A stretch of DNA of 64,000 nt from Paracyclopina nana (GCA_019096065.1 JAGUCH010000002.1:9374501-9438500), one strand, 5' to 3'. Positions 49,633 through 63,906 are shown, counted from the first letter of the stretch. Numbers and translations: made by a program. Notes: generated from the sequence alone by a model not told the origin.

Positions 49633-52600
49633 ATGGATTCGGACTTGATGTACGATGAGTTCGGGAACTACATTGGTCCCGAGCTCGAGTCAGACGATGA
49701 GGACTCACCCGATGAGGAAGAGCCTCAATATCAAGATGAGCCTGTGGAGCAGCAGGGTGATGACGACGAAGAAACTCCAGTTTCTGCGAATGCCGTGGTG
49801 CTCCACGAGGACAAAAAGTACTACCCGACTGCCATGGAAGTGTACGGGCCTGAAGTCGAGACTTTGGTCGAGGAAGAAGATGCTCAGCCTCTCACCGAGC
49901 CCATAATTGCACCAGTGCGGAAAAACAAGTTTCAGCATGTGGAGCAAGAGTTGCCAATGACAACCTATGACCCCGAATTTATGGCTGACTTGATGGACAA
50001 TGCGAATTTAGTGCGAAACGTGGCTCTTGTTGGGCACTTGCATCACGGAAAGTCCTCTTTTGTAGACTGTCTTATGCACCAGACGCATCCGGACCTAAGG
50101 ACCAAGGAGGACAAGCCTCTGAGATACACTGACACTTTATTCACTGAGCAAGAGCGCGGAGTTTCCATAAAGGCCACGCCCATCTCTTTGGTTTCACAAG
50201 ACGTGAAGGGCAAATCGTTCCTCTTGAACATTTTTGACACCCCGGGTCATGTCAACTTTTCCGATGAAGTCACTGCAGCCTTGAGGCTAAGCGATGGCAT
50301 TGTCTTATTTGTGGATGCATCCGAAGGTGTCATGCTGAATACAGAGAGGCTCATCAAGCACGCAGTTCAAGAGAGGCTGGCAGTGACGCTGTGCATCAAT
50401 AAAATTGACAGGTTGATTTTGGAGCTTAAACTACCACCTCAGGATGCCTACTACAAACTGCGACACATTGTCGATGAAATCAACGCCCTATTGAGTCTGT
50501 ATGCTGATGAAGACAATGTCAAAGTCCTCTCACCTTTGCTGGGGAACGTTTGTTTTGCCAGCTCCAAGTATTCGATTTGCTTCACCCTGAAGTCCTTTGC
50601 CCAGTTGTACTCGGATACGTATGACGGCACCATCAACGCAGGCGAATTTGCGCGGCGCCTTTGGGGCGATATCTATTTCAACTCGAAGACTCGGAAGTTC
50701 AGCAAAAAGCCACCTCATGGCTCCGCGCAGAGGAGCTTCATCGAGTTCATTCTGGAGCCCATGTACAAATTGTTTGCGCAAATTGTCGGTGACGTCGACA
50801 CGTGTTTGCCCATGCTCTGCGACGAGCTCGGCATCCGGCTCACCAAAGAGGAATCTAAGATGAACATCAGGCCTCTGCTTCGTCTCGTGTTTCAACGCTT
50901 CCTTGGAGACTTTCACGGCTTCACGGATATGGTTGCGCAGCACATCCCATCTCCAGTTGACAATGCAACTACCAAAGTGCAGCATATCTACTTGGGCAGC
51001 TTGGACACCGAGAGGGCCACGGACATGGTTAACTGCGACCAAGATGGCCGCTTGATGGTTCACACGACCAAGCAGTACCCTACCGAGGATGCCACTTGCT
51101 TCCAGGTCTTTGGCCGAGTAATGTCTGGCACCGTCCATGCCAATCAGCAAATTCGCCTATTGGGTGAAAATTACTCAATGTTCGATGAGGAGGACTCGCG
51201 AACCATGACAATTGGTCGTCTCTGGATCTACGAGGCTCGCTACAAAGTGGAGGTGAACCGAGTCCCCGCTGGCTGCTGGGTTTTAATGGAAGGCATCGAT
51301 CAGCCTGTGGTGAAGACGTGCACAATCACTGATTTGAACAGCGACGAGGAAATGTACATATTCCGCCCGCTCAAATTCAATACGCAGTCCGTGATTAAAA
51401 TCGCGGTGGAGCCAGTGAATCCGTCAGAGTTGCCCAAAATGCTGGATGGTCTGCGAAAAGTTAACAAATCTTATCCATTGTTGAACACTCGAGTCGAAGA
51501 AAGCGGAGAGCACGTAATTTTGGGCACCGGAGAGTTGTACCTTGACTGCGTCATGCACGACCTCCGAAAACTTTACTCGGAAATCGACATCAAAGTTGCC
51601 GATCCAGTGGTCAGCTTTTGTGAGACTGTTGTGGAAACCTCTTCACTCAAGTGTTTTGCCGAGACCCCCAACAAAAAGAACAAAATCACCATGATTGCAG
51701 AGCCGTTAGAGAAAGGCTTGGCTGAGGATATTGAGAACGAGGTCGTCTCTATCAATTGGAACAAGAAGCGGCTGGGAGAGTTTTTTCAGACCAAGTATGA
51801 TTGGGACTTATTGGCCGCCAGGTCAATTTGGGCTTTTGGGCCTGACGCAACAGGTAAACGCGGCATCTTTATTTACTGACGATTTTTTTTATTTAAAAAA
51901 ATGTGATCGTTTTAGGCCCCAACATTTTGGTGGACGATACGCTCCCCTCCGAAGTGGACAAAGGCTTGTTGGGCTCCGTGAAGGACTCCATTGTGCAAGG
52001 TTTTCAGTGGGGCACTAGGGAAGGACCATTGTGCGAGGAGCCGATCAGGAACACCAAATTCAAAATCCTTGACGCAATGATTGCCAACGAGCCTATTCAT
52101 AGGGGTGGCGGTCAGATAATTCCCACTGCTAGGTAATTAAAAAATTCGTTTTCTTCGTAAATTTCCGCCCTCACAGTCTCGGGCTAGTAAAGCTTTTCTT
52201 GTGTTTTTCCATTTTTAAGTCCTTTCTAAGATATCCAAAGGCCCCATTTTAAGTTCCCATCTAAAATAATGAATTGATGACTTCTTTCAGGCGTGTCGCC
52301 TATTCTGCATTTTTGATGGCCACTCCACGTTTGATGGAACCTTATATGTTTGTCGAGGTCCAGGCCCCGGCTGATTGTGTGTCCTCCGTGTACACGGTAC
52401 TAGCACGTCGACGAGGTCACGTCACGCAAGACGCGCCTGTTCCGGGATCTCCATTGTACATCATTAAGGCGTTTATCCCTGCCATTGACTCTTTCGGATT
52501 CGAGACCGATCTAAGGACGCATACCCAAGGTCAGTCCTTCTGTCTGTCCGTTTTTCATCACTGGCAAATCGTGCCTGGCGACCCCTTGGACAAATCAATT

Positions 52601-52771
52601 ACCATTCGACCACTCGAAGCTCAGCCGGCCACCGCTCTGGCTCGGGAATTCATGATCAAAACCAGAAGGCGGAAGGGCCTTTCAGAGGACGTCTCGATCA
52701 ACAAGTTTTTCGACGACCCTATGTTGCTGGAATTGGCCAGGCAAGATGTCATGCTGAGTTTCCCAGGATAA
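49633..52771 (+). CDS. EFTUD2: U5 snRNP GTPase Snu114 / EFTUD2
   Basis: Three exons, 49633-51853, 51916-52132 and 52291-52771, give 972 residues, the same length as human EFTUD2. It begins [20 protein letters not shown], then an acidic N-terminal domain. The EF-2-like GTPase has G1 [10 protein letters not shown]3 DTPGH and G4 NKID. Domains II-V follow, including [19 protein letters not shown] and a C-terminal block ending [16 protein letters not shown]2 drives spliceosome activation and disassembly as part of U5. I rejected the in-frame upstream ATG (49507) because the protein aligns from 49633. Exon 1 is unusually long (2.2 kb). Confidence 0.97.
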
Positions 52772-52802
52772 TGGCATTACTGTTGTCCAAGCTTTGCGGT
52801 CA

Positions 52803-52808
52803 AATAAA
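52803..52808 (+). terminator. Poly(A) signal of EFTUD2
   Basis: AATAAA lies 32 bases after the stop codon, the only close candidate. Confidence 0.55.
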
Positions 52809-54506
52809 TTTGCATCAGAGGACCTGCTTGCGACGAGTCCAGTGTCAAATGTAATTTTCGCAGGGGGTGGAAAGAGGCCAATTATGGCTCGCGATCGGTG
52901 CACGGACTGCACAGAAACAGTCTATAACTACATACGTACATGAGGGAGAAGCGAAAAATAGGACATACCCACCTATATTCTTGGAAATTACCAAAGACAT
53001 CCTGTATGCCGTTTTATGACACGCGGCCATTTGCAGGGAAGTATATAGTGGTAATATCACAGCAGCGCATGCAGGTAGTAGAGTAATTTTATTGCTCCGC
53101 TCCGGTAATAATACCATTTGGCCGACATACTATTTAAAGGGCTAATCAAATGCTGGAGAATTCATGACCCCTAACAATGATGGCGTTCACAGTAGTTGCG
53201 CACGCTATACCGCAGCGGACATAATAAAACCAGCTTTCCAATATGCAGTTAAGATTCGAGATCATTGCTAAAATTCACCCCTATAAATTCCACCTGGCTC
53301 ATATTTCCTCCACGACCCCCTTGCTAACAACATGTCTACAGCTCTGGAGGAGATTGCGGAAGAAAGATCATTCCAAATGGATGGAAAAAGCTAGTTCATA
53401 CTGCAGTTACCTCCCCCTTTTTTTCAACTTTTGTGTCATCACTCACCTCGCCCGTTGGTGGACAAACAAGAAAAGTGCTGAAAAGTGAGGTGGTTGACTT
53501 TGCCTCCCAGGACATGGTCTACTTCGACGCTTCCACTGCTGGCTGGAGAAGAGAGAGCATACACGCACGAGTGGGAGATGTAATCCAGAGTCCATTTTGG
53601 CTGCTGCCAGTAGAGACCTGCTACTATACCTAAGAGGCAGTTGAGCTTTTACAAAAAGTTGGCAAGGCTGTCTTCTGTCCTTCTGGGGAAAAATGCGCGA
53701 GGTGCGAGCGAACGCGCGCGAGCAGAGACAAAGCTGCATAGTGGGCCCATTTCACAACATTATCATCAGTTAACGAGGCATAAAATGCATTCCGGATCTC
53801 CCGAGCAAGTTGTGTGCAAACTCTTATTTCTCGTTTCCAGTCCACATTATTATGCTGATTTTTATTAGTATTGTTGTAGTAGTGGTAGTACGCGTAAATT
53901 GTCGTCATACTCTGTGTGCTTTGTTACATATCATTGAAGTTATAATAGTAGTATGAAGAAATTGTCGGTGATCTGGTCTTCTTCCATCCATTCTCGGGCA
54001 TTGTTTAGCGAGTGAACACAGGAGGCGCGCTGTTTTGCAGTAGCAATTGTTGTAGAGAAATGCCGGGATGATGTGGAAAAAAAGTACTGCTACTAGTTGG
54101 TGATATGTCGGTAGTTGTACTTTTTGTGCTCTCGTGGTTCATATCGTTGTAGTAGATCAGTGAATTGGTTCGTCGTCTCACATCATCAGGAAAATATTGT
54201 CGTACGAAAAGTGAGGGGGGCTCAAACGTCGTTGATCATTCACACACACAAAAAAGCAGAGGATGTTTACGTAGCGTAGAGAGAAAAAAGCTACAGATAG
54301 TACAGTCACACACGCACACACTTTTATAGGGTCATCATCACTAGACAAGTTCTTTGCACCGCGCGATTGACCATGGAATAGAGTCTTTTTTGATGTTTTT
54401 GTCTTCATCTCTCTCTCGACATATATCTGTCTTCATCAACTTGAAAAAGAAGTTGGTTTTGTATCAACAGCTTTCTTTTATGTTCACGCCGCATTTAGCA
54501 TGATTC
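52809..54506. other. Intergenic, no gene seen
   Basis: Mixed sequence with GTAGTAGT and CACACA runs (for example 53870-53890 and 54241-54320). Many short frames occur on both strands, but none shows a family signature or a splice-linked continuation. The right end probably includes the stomatin-like 3' UTR. Confidence 0.4.
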
Positions 54507-56841
54507 CTACTCGGACTTTTCCTCCAGGGCCTTTTTGTTGCCATCTCCACTGCCCATAAAATGATCCAAGATGTTCATCGGCATCGGGAATATGATTGTT
54601 GAGTTGTGCTCGGCAGCGATACTGCTCAGGGTTTGAAGGTAGCGCAGCTGCAAGAAATTATCATTTATTATGTATGGCATAGTACTCGCGACTCGAGAGA
54701 AAAATGGCTTGAATGTCCGCTTATGCGCATCAACTATTCAGGATCGCGATAATGGGCTTTTTTGCTTCTCGCCAAAAAAAAAGCACTGCTGCGTCTTTCT
54801 AATGTGATTCTAAATGAAGATGCTGGCTCATAGCATGGAAAAAAAATCAAAACGCTCTTGTAGACTGCTACAATATGACAAGGCTTCAGCGGAGAAAATA
54901 CATTTGGAGGCTGCTGGTAAAAATATGAGAATTTTTTTGCCTCCAAAGCCTAATAGCAGATATATTGAAAAAAGTCCAAGATTTATGGGCGTCTTCATTA
55001 CCTGCAAAGCAGAGGAACTCTCGGCAATAACATTCGCTGCTTCCCGCAAGGCCCTCGACGCCTTCTGCTCGCCCTCGGCGGCAATCACCTATAAAAGTAA
55101 AAATTGGGCCTCGCGTGAGCGATTCCATTCGCTAAAATGTCATTCTGATCGCAATCTTACTTTGGCACGCGCTTCACGAGCAGCCTCGGCCTCAGCGGCC
55201 ATGGCCCTTTGCAACTGCACCGGTAGTCGTACATCTTTTCTGCAATGAGAAAGGGAGAAAAAAAAATAATGCGGAGCCAGCAAATGACAGCGGCATAATT
55301 TTTGAGACTCACATCTCCACACGTTCAGCCTGAGGGGGAGAAAAAAGAGAGAGAGATGACATTTAAAATATGGCCCCTCTTTCCAGCGTCTTCGCTGGCC
55401 TGATTGCTTTTACCTTAACTCCCCACGGATCTGTGGCCTCGTCGAGGGCGTTCTGCATTACTTGACTGATTGTTTCTCGCTCCGAGAGGATCTCGGCCAG
55501 ATTTTTCGTGCCCAGAACGTTTCGCAAAGTGGTCGCGGCCAACAGTCGCGTTGAATGGCTGCGAATCAGATAAGATCATCGTCATTACAATCCGCGAAAT
55601 CCCAGGGAAAACGAACCTGTAGTCCTCGATGTTGTTCGTAGCCATTGTGGGGTTGGACACTCGATAATAGACGACCGCGTCGACGCTCACGGTGACAGAA
55701 TCTCGCGATAGAACCTGAAGCAGAGAGATTAATGAATGAGTCGATGATGTTTCTCCCGCACGCGTACCTCTTGAGGGGGGACGTCGAAGGAGACAGTTCT
55801 GAGGTCCACCTTCTTGTACGAGTCCACGCAGGGCATGACGAAGAACAGCCCCGGGCCCTTGGCACCCCCGGACCGCAGGCGACCGAGCCGAAAGACCACA
55901 GCTCGCTCGTACTCCTGCACGACCTGAGGAAAACGAGCGTACGTTCCATTACGAGTAATGGCATGAAAAAGCCACCTGATTATTATGCATGGGAATGTCG
56001 GCATGCAAATGCAACACATCCTGTGTGCATGCCTCCAGGCTTGAATATGAAAAAGTTACCTTGACTGTGACGCAGAGAGAAAAGGGCAGTGTGACAAGGA
56101 CTAGCACAAAAGAGACCAAGGTCAGGAACATGGCACAGAGGCCGGGACCCTCCGGGTCGGCTGCAAAGAAGAAGAAGATGCAATCTGTTATGCGGCTCTC
56201 GCTCCAGATGCAATAAGTATCTGCCATTAAGTGTACCAGCTAGCCAGCGACATCATCATCTCGGCTACGCAATCTGTCGATTGTGCATGTGACACAGATT
56301 TTAAAGGGGAGCACGCGCGCGCGCGTAGCTGCAGCCAGAGAGAAGCGTGACAAATTAGAGAGGCTTTGTTCCAACTGCGAACATTTTGCTCGGCAGCAAA
56401 AAGATTCCCCACGAGGGGGGCTGTCACGGCGAATCATATGGGCCATTGACCACGAAATTCAACGCGAATCCCACAGCCTCCGGTCATTAATCAAGAGTCG
56501 ACGGCATTACCATAGCCCGTGATGAGCCTAAAATCCGCCTCTTCCTTAGACTTGTTCTTCTTGCCCAGGAGTCCGATGGAGAGCGCTCCCAAGGGAGGCA
56601 TGGGGGCGTACACATGTTGCGGTGGAATGGGCGCATGGATCACAATCGGCTTGTGCGGGGCTTTCTCTCGCGGCGGGCTATAGAGGAGACTGGGAGGCGG
56701 GTCGAGCGGGGGCGGGGGCGGGAGTGGCCCTCCTCCCCGGTTCCCGTTGGAGGCTGCGGCCGTGCTAGGGCCTGCGCCGCCAGAAACAGCCTCGTTGGGA
56801 TATGTGCCTTCTAAATCAGGTCCTTGGGGTCGCCGTCGCAT
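54507..56841 (-). CDS. mec-2: Stomatin / MEC-2-like membrane protein
   Basis: Eight coding exons give 384 residues: 56841-56511, 56160-56060, 55923-55768, 55714-55617, 55558-55414, 55329-55313, 55239-55161, 55088-55002 and 54647-54507 (nine blocks, counting the 17-nt microexon 55329-55313). A proline-rich N-terminus precedes a membrane hairpin ([21 protein letters not shown]). The prohibitin/SPFH domain follows ([28 protein letters not shown], then [20 protein letters not shown]), then the oligomerisation helix and [20 protein letters not shown]. Stomatins organise lipid rafts and tune ion channels; C. elegans MEC-2 serves touch sensing. The start may be ATG 56841 or 56874. Confidence 0.93.
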
Positions 56842-57863
56842 TTTGCTAGTAGTTTGTGATGATGCAGCCAACACTGCAGCTTATTGATATTTTGCAGCCC
56901 ATTCCATTGCTGCTGCTGCAATCATCGGGTGTGGAAGAAGAAGAAGTTTGGCACTGCTGCAGCATCAAGTTCGTCGTCATCGTAGCTAAATTGCATATGT
57001 ACTAAATATAGCGTCTAGGTGAAAGCGCCTCCTCCTCGCCTAGGAGGCTTTGGTGCAGTTGTCCTTGGCCATCATGATGATGGTCATGCTGCCAGTATAG
57101 TGCTGCTATTAGTGGGGAAAAAAGAGACTTGGCTAATTTGGCAAAAAATATGGCAGTGCTGCTGCTGCTGCTGGTCGCTTTTGGTTTCGGATGGTCATCC
57201 CTCCTAGCTTAAATGTTGGAGGAGAATGATGGATACAACGCGAGCCAGATAACTTTCATCAGGGTTATTTCTTTTACTGCCCCAACAAACAGTAGTAGTA
57301 TGTCTACGTCGACGTCGCTGGACAACAAAGAAAGGGCTCTTCTCTCTATAGAGAGAGCTAGCTAGGATCGAGGGGAAAAACAGTAATCGCGCACGGAAAA
57401 TGCGTAAGCTGTGGAAGTTTAACCGGGGAATCATAACGGATAACATCGCCCTCGATCCTCCTCGTTCTCGATTCGATGGGGGAGGCTGGTTTTTGCAACA
57501 CTGCGCAGCTACCACGCTGCCTGATTTGACAAAAGATATCCTCGTCTTCAATACCACTAGTTTGCAGTAAAGTGGGCTTTTTTGGCAAGAGCACGGTCGG
57601 CTGTGGTGGCGGGGTGGAAGCCAACCGTTAAAGAAATCATTGCCGTCAGGGTCGTGGTATGCAGCAGCAAAGAAAAGACGAGAAGGGGAGGGAAATAACA
57701 ACATTACCAGACTTGGGCAATTTGGGCACACTTTACGAGTCCCGTTTGGTACTTGTCATAACTTTGTTAGACGACAGCAGGAAAAGAGAGTCCTTGCCGA
57801 GCAGCCAGAATAGATCCCCAGTACACGACCAAGATTATTTCGCATGCATGAACCGGATGCTTA

Positions 57864-57891
57864 AATGCTGCTGCTGCTGCTGCTGCTGTTT
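57864..57891. repeat. (CTG)n microsatellite
   Basis: About eight CTG/TGC triplets in a row. A shorter CTG run lies at 57155-57173. Confidence 0.85.
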
Positions 57892-59518
57892 CCGCTTGAA
57901 TTGACTATGCTCGAGGAACAAAAGAGGTTTTGTGCTTTAAAAACTTTGCCAATCTATTTTACCCTAGTTTCCTTTTAAAGCCGTCACCGAAGCATCATCA
58001 TCAGCATGCTAATATGAGCCGAGGGAGGGGTGGGTGCAAAGTTTTTCCTTCCTACTTTAAAAAGCCCAATATATGGGGGGTGGTACCTTTTGCACACTTG
58101 AGGAGTGTGAAACAAAGGGAATCAGAAAAAATGCTTGCTCTTTGTCCTACTACCACGGTAGCTTGTAGCATAAAAGGGAAGTATTCTAATTGGCGCAAAC
58201 TCCACTATATGCTTCCTCTTGTTCCTCTAATAGTCTTATGTTATGGTACTATGTATGAGCGATTGGATTTCTCAGGGATCCACTCTCTCACTCGAATTGG
58301 GGGTGATGTATTGGAAAAAATTTCCCTCGCTCACTCTAACTAGTCAGAATGGATGATGATCATCATCTTTTCCCCCGTTTTATAGTACTATATAGCAAGT
58401 AGACTGTGCTAAAAGGCAGCCAAGGATTCCGGGAAAGAGTTTTCATATATCCCGCATTGATAGTAGGCGAGTGCACCACTCGTTGCAGAAAGGCCCCCCG
58501 CCAACATTTGACCATTACTACATATGCATAAAGCCTAATGAAACGAGCAGCCGCTCGAAATTTGAATGGCCATTAAAGGCGGCGCGGTGGCGGCGTAAAC
58601 AAGGCTCTTGGGAAGCATATCAGAGCAATTACGCATCTCCACGAAAGCAGATGTGCTCGATCCGCGCGCGGCTTTACTGTCGCATCTGAAAACTAATTTG
58701 GCAACACTCTGCTGCTGTTGATCAATGCCTCCCAGAATATTATGCACAGCAGCAGATCTGTTGAGGGGAAATTGCTTGGCCACTGCTCGTATCCTGCAAA
58801 TGGAAATGAGTTCAACATTTTCTTCCTTGCCGATAGCAGTGGAGCAAGAAGAAAGCCTAGCAATACCATCATTGCGAGGTTATGCCGCCGGAAAGCCAAC
58901 ATAGTCGTAGGGTTGGTCTATACATCCACGCACACACACACACAGGGGTTGGTGGCGTGGAGCAAACGATGTCGACATCTTCACTGCAGAACTCAAAGAA
59001 GCATAACTGTAATTGCCAGCAGTGTAGTCATAACGGCCAGAGCGAATCATCCGTGATTTGGCATAATAAGCGGATTCTGTCGGAAATGGCCAATTGAACT
59101 AATTCCAATGGATTCTCCAGAGATATGAGTGTAGTTTGCAGAAAGAGGCATTTAAGACAGCAGTCGTTGCGCGATCAGCAACTTTTTTGGCAGCATCACC
59201 ACTCAGCTCTCAACCCTACTGCCATACAGTTGGCGGCCCCCTCCATACCGTACTGCACTGTCGAAGAAGATGGGAGCAATTGTTTAGCTAAACAGACCAT
59301 CATTATCATCCTCTTGATAAACCGAATAGGTTTCTGCAAGGCAAGCACCTGCACCTAGCCTTGGAAAAAGGGACATAATTCGGGTCTGGCGTCAACACAA
59401 CAACTAGGACATACTATCGCAGGTCCCGAGGGAAATTCCTCGGGAGCAAAATCCTGAAATTGGAAGTCGTGGACACACACACAACAGCTTGGCACAGTTG
59501 TTGCTTGCAACTTGTGAG

Positions 59519-59534
59519 ATGTGTGTGTGTGTGC
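59519..59534. repeat. (TG)n microsatellite
   Basis: A GTGTGTGTGTGTG run. Comparable CA/TG runs occur at 58927-58944 and 61558-61570. Confidence 0.8.
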
Positions 59535-62500
59535 ATGTGCGAAAAACTGCATGCTACTCAGCTACACGGGTACATTTCAGGCTGCGTAATACATATGTAC
59601 AAATATGCGAGGAGGAACGTGGGAACAAGTGTATTGATACGCTATGTAGCTCATCCTTCTATTTATGTGCATATGCATGCACCCCCTTCAAACTTTCGAG
59701 GTTTGCATCGAAAGCTTCTGCTACTACTGCGACGACTACGACGACGAGAACAAAGAAAGAAAGGCTCTTTCTGGCTCACAAATTGGATCATGAAGTCGTT
59801 TATCTTAGCAGAGGAGCTAGCGTATGCATATACGTTGAAAAAGGGGAGGCCTGCCAGCTCGTTTTTAAAACAGACAGAAACTGCAGAAGCCTCGCGTGTA
59901 GGAGAAAGTGACTATAATTTTAGCATTTGGCTGTCTTCGAACGAAAGCCACAAAGTTGGCTTCGCGCGATTCTTAATAGAGTTTGCACTTTTCGCGTTGC
60001 TTGGTGGCTTGCACAATAGCCACAACAACAGCAAAGCAGTAGCATCTCTCAAGGCCAAGAGCAGCGATTTCCAACACCACAACTTCGAGTGGCCTTGCCG
60101 CTAACCACTGGAAGTACATATACTACTACCCAAGTGATTGCAAAAAGAACAGAGCGAAATTAGTTGAGGCCATAAATTGCGCGATGTGGAGCCTAACCCC
60201 AACTTTATTAAACGACTAGGGTATACGCGGCAGTATTTTGCCAAAGTTGCCATATCGTAGTACCTAGTGGAGCAAGTTTTTTGCTGGGCGTAGCTGCAGC
60301 AACCTGACAATCCTTATCTTGCTCGCAAACGCTTGACGAACTTCTAACAATGCTACCATCGTCATCATCGCAAGTCAATTTTGGAAGGATGCTGCTGCTA
60401 GCTCTGCTTTCTATGGCTAGCTCGGGATGCAAATTGTTTATAGGACACAATCATCAGTTTGCCATGAGGCAAGAAGTGCATCTTGAAAAATTACTCTGTC
60501 ACGCATATGTTGCCGCGGGCCCTTTTAAGTGCTTTCACGGCGGGAGGGGATAGATGGCTTTTTTGCGGAAGCCATGCTAGCATCATCTTGTTGTTGTTGC
60601 GGCCGATTTTTCGCAAAATGGCTCAGACCATCGATTTGGGCCTTCCTCCTCAGGGGGATACTTAATTGGGTCAAAGTGGATGAGGCGCGCAGAAAAAGGG
60701 GATTTAATAGAGAGAAAAACACGACAACCATCAATCCAGATCCTCCATTGACGAACTTCACGGTCGCGGAACCGCATCTCGCGAAAGAAATGGCTTTTCG
60801 GTATTGACAAACTCCGACAGAGAAGACGGCAAAAAATAGGAGATGGACAAGTGGATGATCGCAGCAGTACCACAACATATAGTACACTCAACCAAGAATG
60901 CTATTTTCAAGAAAGAGAGACGTGGCCTTGGCCGAGAACCAGCCAAAATACGCCTAATAGGACTACATTTTAAAAGTGCTACGCAAGACCCAGATGTGTA
61001 ATATTCGTACAGGAGACAGGTGCATGCTCGAGGCCGAAATGGAATATTTCTCAGCAGCTTAGCACTGAGGGATTTTTTCTCCCTCGATCATTCTTTGGGC
61101 TGCCACCACGTACCACCGCAGCTTCCTTGCTCAGTATACTATATGTGGTCCTCAATATTTGTGCGATGGTTGAAAAGATTTAGATATCACTGTCGGCATG
61201 CAAATGCAACTGCTACGACGACGACTGCTTCGATCGTGCTTTCCCTACTTTTTTATGGTGCACCTCAAAAGCAGTGCCACGACAAATCTGGCTCCTTCTG
61301 TATTCAGACTCGAGAAAACAACGTGCCACAATAGTACACAGCTTTCCCTAAAGACGTGATGACATTATTATGGGCTTTTCCTGATTCAGCCCAACCAACA
61401 ACATCAACAGCAATAGGGATAGGAAGAAAAATCAACTTTCTAATCAGTTGCCTGTCTTGAAGAAGCTAGTAGGAGCCTGGGGCTGACAGGTTGCAAATTG
61501 AAATTGCGCGCGCTGAGAATTAATGAACAAAACTCAGTCGAGGCCTCTTAAAAAGGGAGTGTGTGTGTGTATAATTGCTATTCCAGAACGAATAAAGGAG
61601 GAATTATTGCATTAAGGTGAACGCTAAGCTTCAAGCAAATGCTGACATGTGTATGTGTGATGCATACATGGTTGTAACGAGGGCTTTTACTCGATACTTC
61701 TTTAAGAGAGTAGCGTCTAATTTACGACTGGCTAGGAATGCCAATTTCCTATATCTCGGAGCTCATAACTTCACCTGACACATAAATAGCTTAAAATCAG
61801 AGCACAAGATAGATTCTAGCATGTAAGGCTAAAAAGTTGACCATAGCAGCAATTGGAAGAAGGGGAAAGACCTGCCAAACCATAGAGCACGCTACATAAA
61901 GCCTTTACTATACATAGTACTATGTAAAAACGAGAGGAGTGCTTGCAGTTGTAGGCTGGTTTTATAATCACGTTTACAATGAGATGACTCAACAAAAGAA
62001 GCCAAATAGGCCTACTAATGTAGGAACATCACGATCGCTATTCAGGCTTTTATTAAACCGAAGAAAAACAATTTCTTTGAAACAATGAAAGCTGCTCGCG
62101 TGCAGCCACGGCCAACAGCATTTTTCTGCTCATTTCGTTTAGCAACAACAATGCAAACTTGGGTGCAGATTGACCTGTTGCACGGCATATAGTATGAGGA
62201 GAGACTTTTCAGCAACTCAGGCCGCGCATATGTGTACATTATTATGGAGTTGTGGTAGAAGTGGTGGTTCCTGCTCTTCAAATAATACTGCAGGCGAATG
62301 TTGAGAGCAAACTTTCAGCTAATAACCCCTTTCATATATATATGGTTGTAGCTTTCTAGCAATTATACAAGTTGCTGCTGGCTGCCATAGTTCACAAGGT
62401 TACACCAGTCGGAAGCCTTGCATGATGAGCATTAATCTGAGAAATCCATCAGTCTCCTTTTTATGCCTGCTAGCCATTTCTAGAATTTACTCTTGTTGCT

Positions 62501-63906
62501 TCAGCAGCCCTGTTTTTCCTATCCACAGCTAGACTTGGATATGTGGCTAGACGCGAGATGAATTCCGCCAGGCCAAGCTCCTCTGTGTAATATGTGCAAA
62601 AAAAGTCGGGCTCCGTTAGAATACTAATGACTTCTGGCGCGGTGCTTCGACAACTCGCACGGCTTACCACTATTCTCTTTACTGGCGGTACGGTGGCTCG
62701 TGCGGTTATACATGGGTGGAATTACCAAAGTTGTGCCCCGCCATGATCATCACAAAGGATAAAAAGGAAGGGAGACCAGGGATTGAATGGTTTTCGGCGA
62801 TCTCATGCATTTTAAATGTCCTACCCTCGCGAAGTTGTGCGACGCGGTGGCGAAATAAAAACGCGCGCTAGCCACTTAGGCAGCATAATAAGCTTTTCGT
62901 TACATGGCCTGGATCGCGTCTGGGGTGAATTACGGTTGCAGCCATTCTGGCCCTCGTAAATCAAAGGCTCAAAAAGATCGGGAGGAAATGTGACAGGCAG
63001 TAATGTTGTCACTTACGTGAAATGTGCAGCAGCAGCTGTACGCATTTGGGATAAGCGGAAAAAAAATTTGTAGCAATTTGGCAGGTTGAAGCAGACGCAG
63101 CCCGTTCGAAAAATGAGTTATTGCTCGAGAATAAGCAGAACGAAAGGGAAATAATGTCGAATTGGAAAAAAGGCCAAAAGAAGAAGACCCCCATATATTA
63201 TAAGAGAGTGTGCGGCGGCGCGGGTGGAAGAACTTTTCATGTTGTCGGCCACCAGCAAAAAATCATGGCTAATTCTATCTGTAGTAGTATAATGCTTAGC
63301 AGCAGCCGCATCTTTTGCCTTTTTGACAGGAGAAAAATGGCTTTGAATTGGCTCCCCATAGATCATGAAAGCAAGCAGCTTTTTTCGAAAAAGCCTTAGG
63401 CGGTCATTTGTCTGTAAGTGAGGAGCTCGTTTTTTTCCACCACAACGACGAAAAGGGAGAAAGCGACCAGCAGCAATATATCTCGTTTTCCTTTCTTACC
63501 TCATTGGCGGCCAGCTGCTGAGGGAATTTTCATGCACTCTTTCAATAACAATAAAAGCGGCTGCAGAAGTACGAGACCGACGCACCCAGGAATCTAGCTG
63601 GAACTAAACCCGTGATGACTGGGTGGTGCGCGCCTTTAAGCAGCCAAATGCTCACGGCTACTCCGCTCTCCAGCTCCGGTCGCGAAGACGTCGAAGAAGA
63701 AGAAGCCTCGAGAAGACTTCAACGGAAAAGTGAAAGCCTATTTCTTCTGTATACTTGTATGACGAAGACGTGCTTACATTTTATCGCCCGCAGACAAGGT
63801 CAAGTTCGTTGGCCGTCTTGGCACGTTTCAATGACGACATTTTCGAGCGCTAATGAGGAATCATGATGACCACACACATCCAGTGGTTGTCGTAGTTGGC
63901 CGATGG

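Larger units (their letters stand above)
56875..63906. other. Gene-poor, microsatellite-rich 7 kb
   Basis: I found no supportable gene. Long T/G, CTG and A-rich simple sequence, TATAGTACTA motifs and many overlapping short frames on both strands are typical of non-coding DNA. A possible acceptor (CTGCAG just right of 56880) precedes the stomatin-like start codon. The stretch could therefore be a long 5' intron of that gene, or simply intergenic. Confidence 0.45.

Noticed and set aside
50530-51150. 206-codon frame antisense to EFTUD2
   Set aside because: A mirror of conserved coding sequence; no similarity of its own.
59460-60104. 214-codon frame in the right-hand gene-poor region
   Set aside because: Composition follows CA/TG and triplet repeats. 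Overlapping frames of similar length occur in other phases, and there is no domain.
60525-60887. Overlapping frames on both strands of about 100 codons
   Set aside because: Several phases are open at once and no protein signature is seen; consistent with chance.
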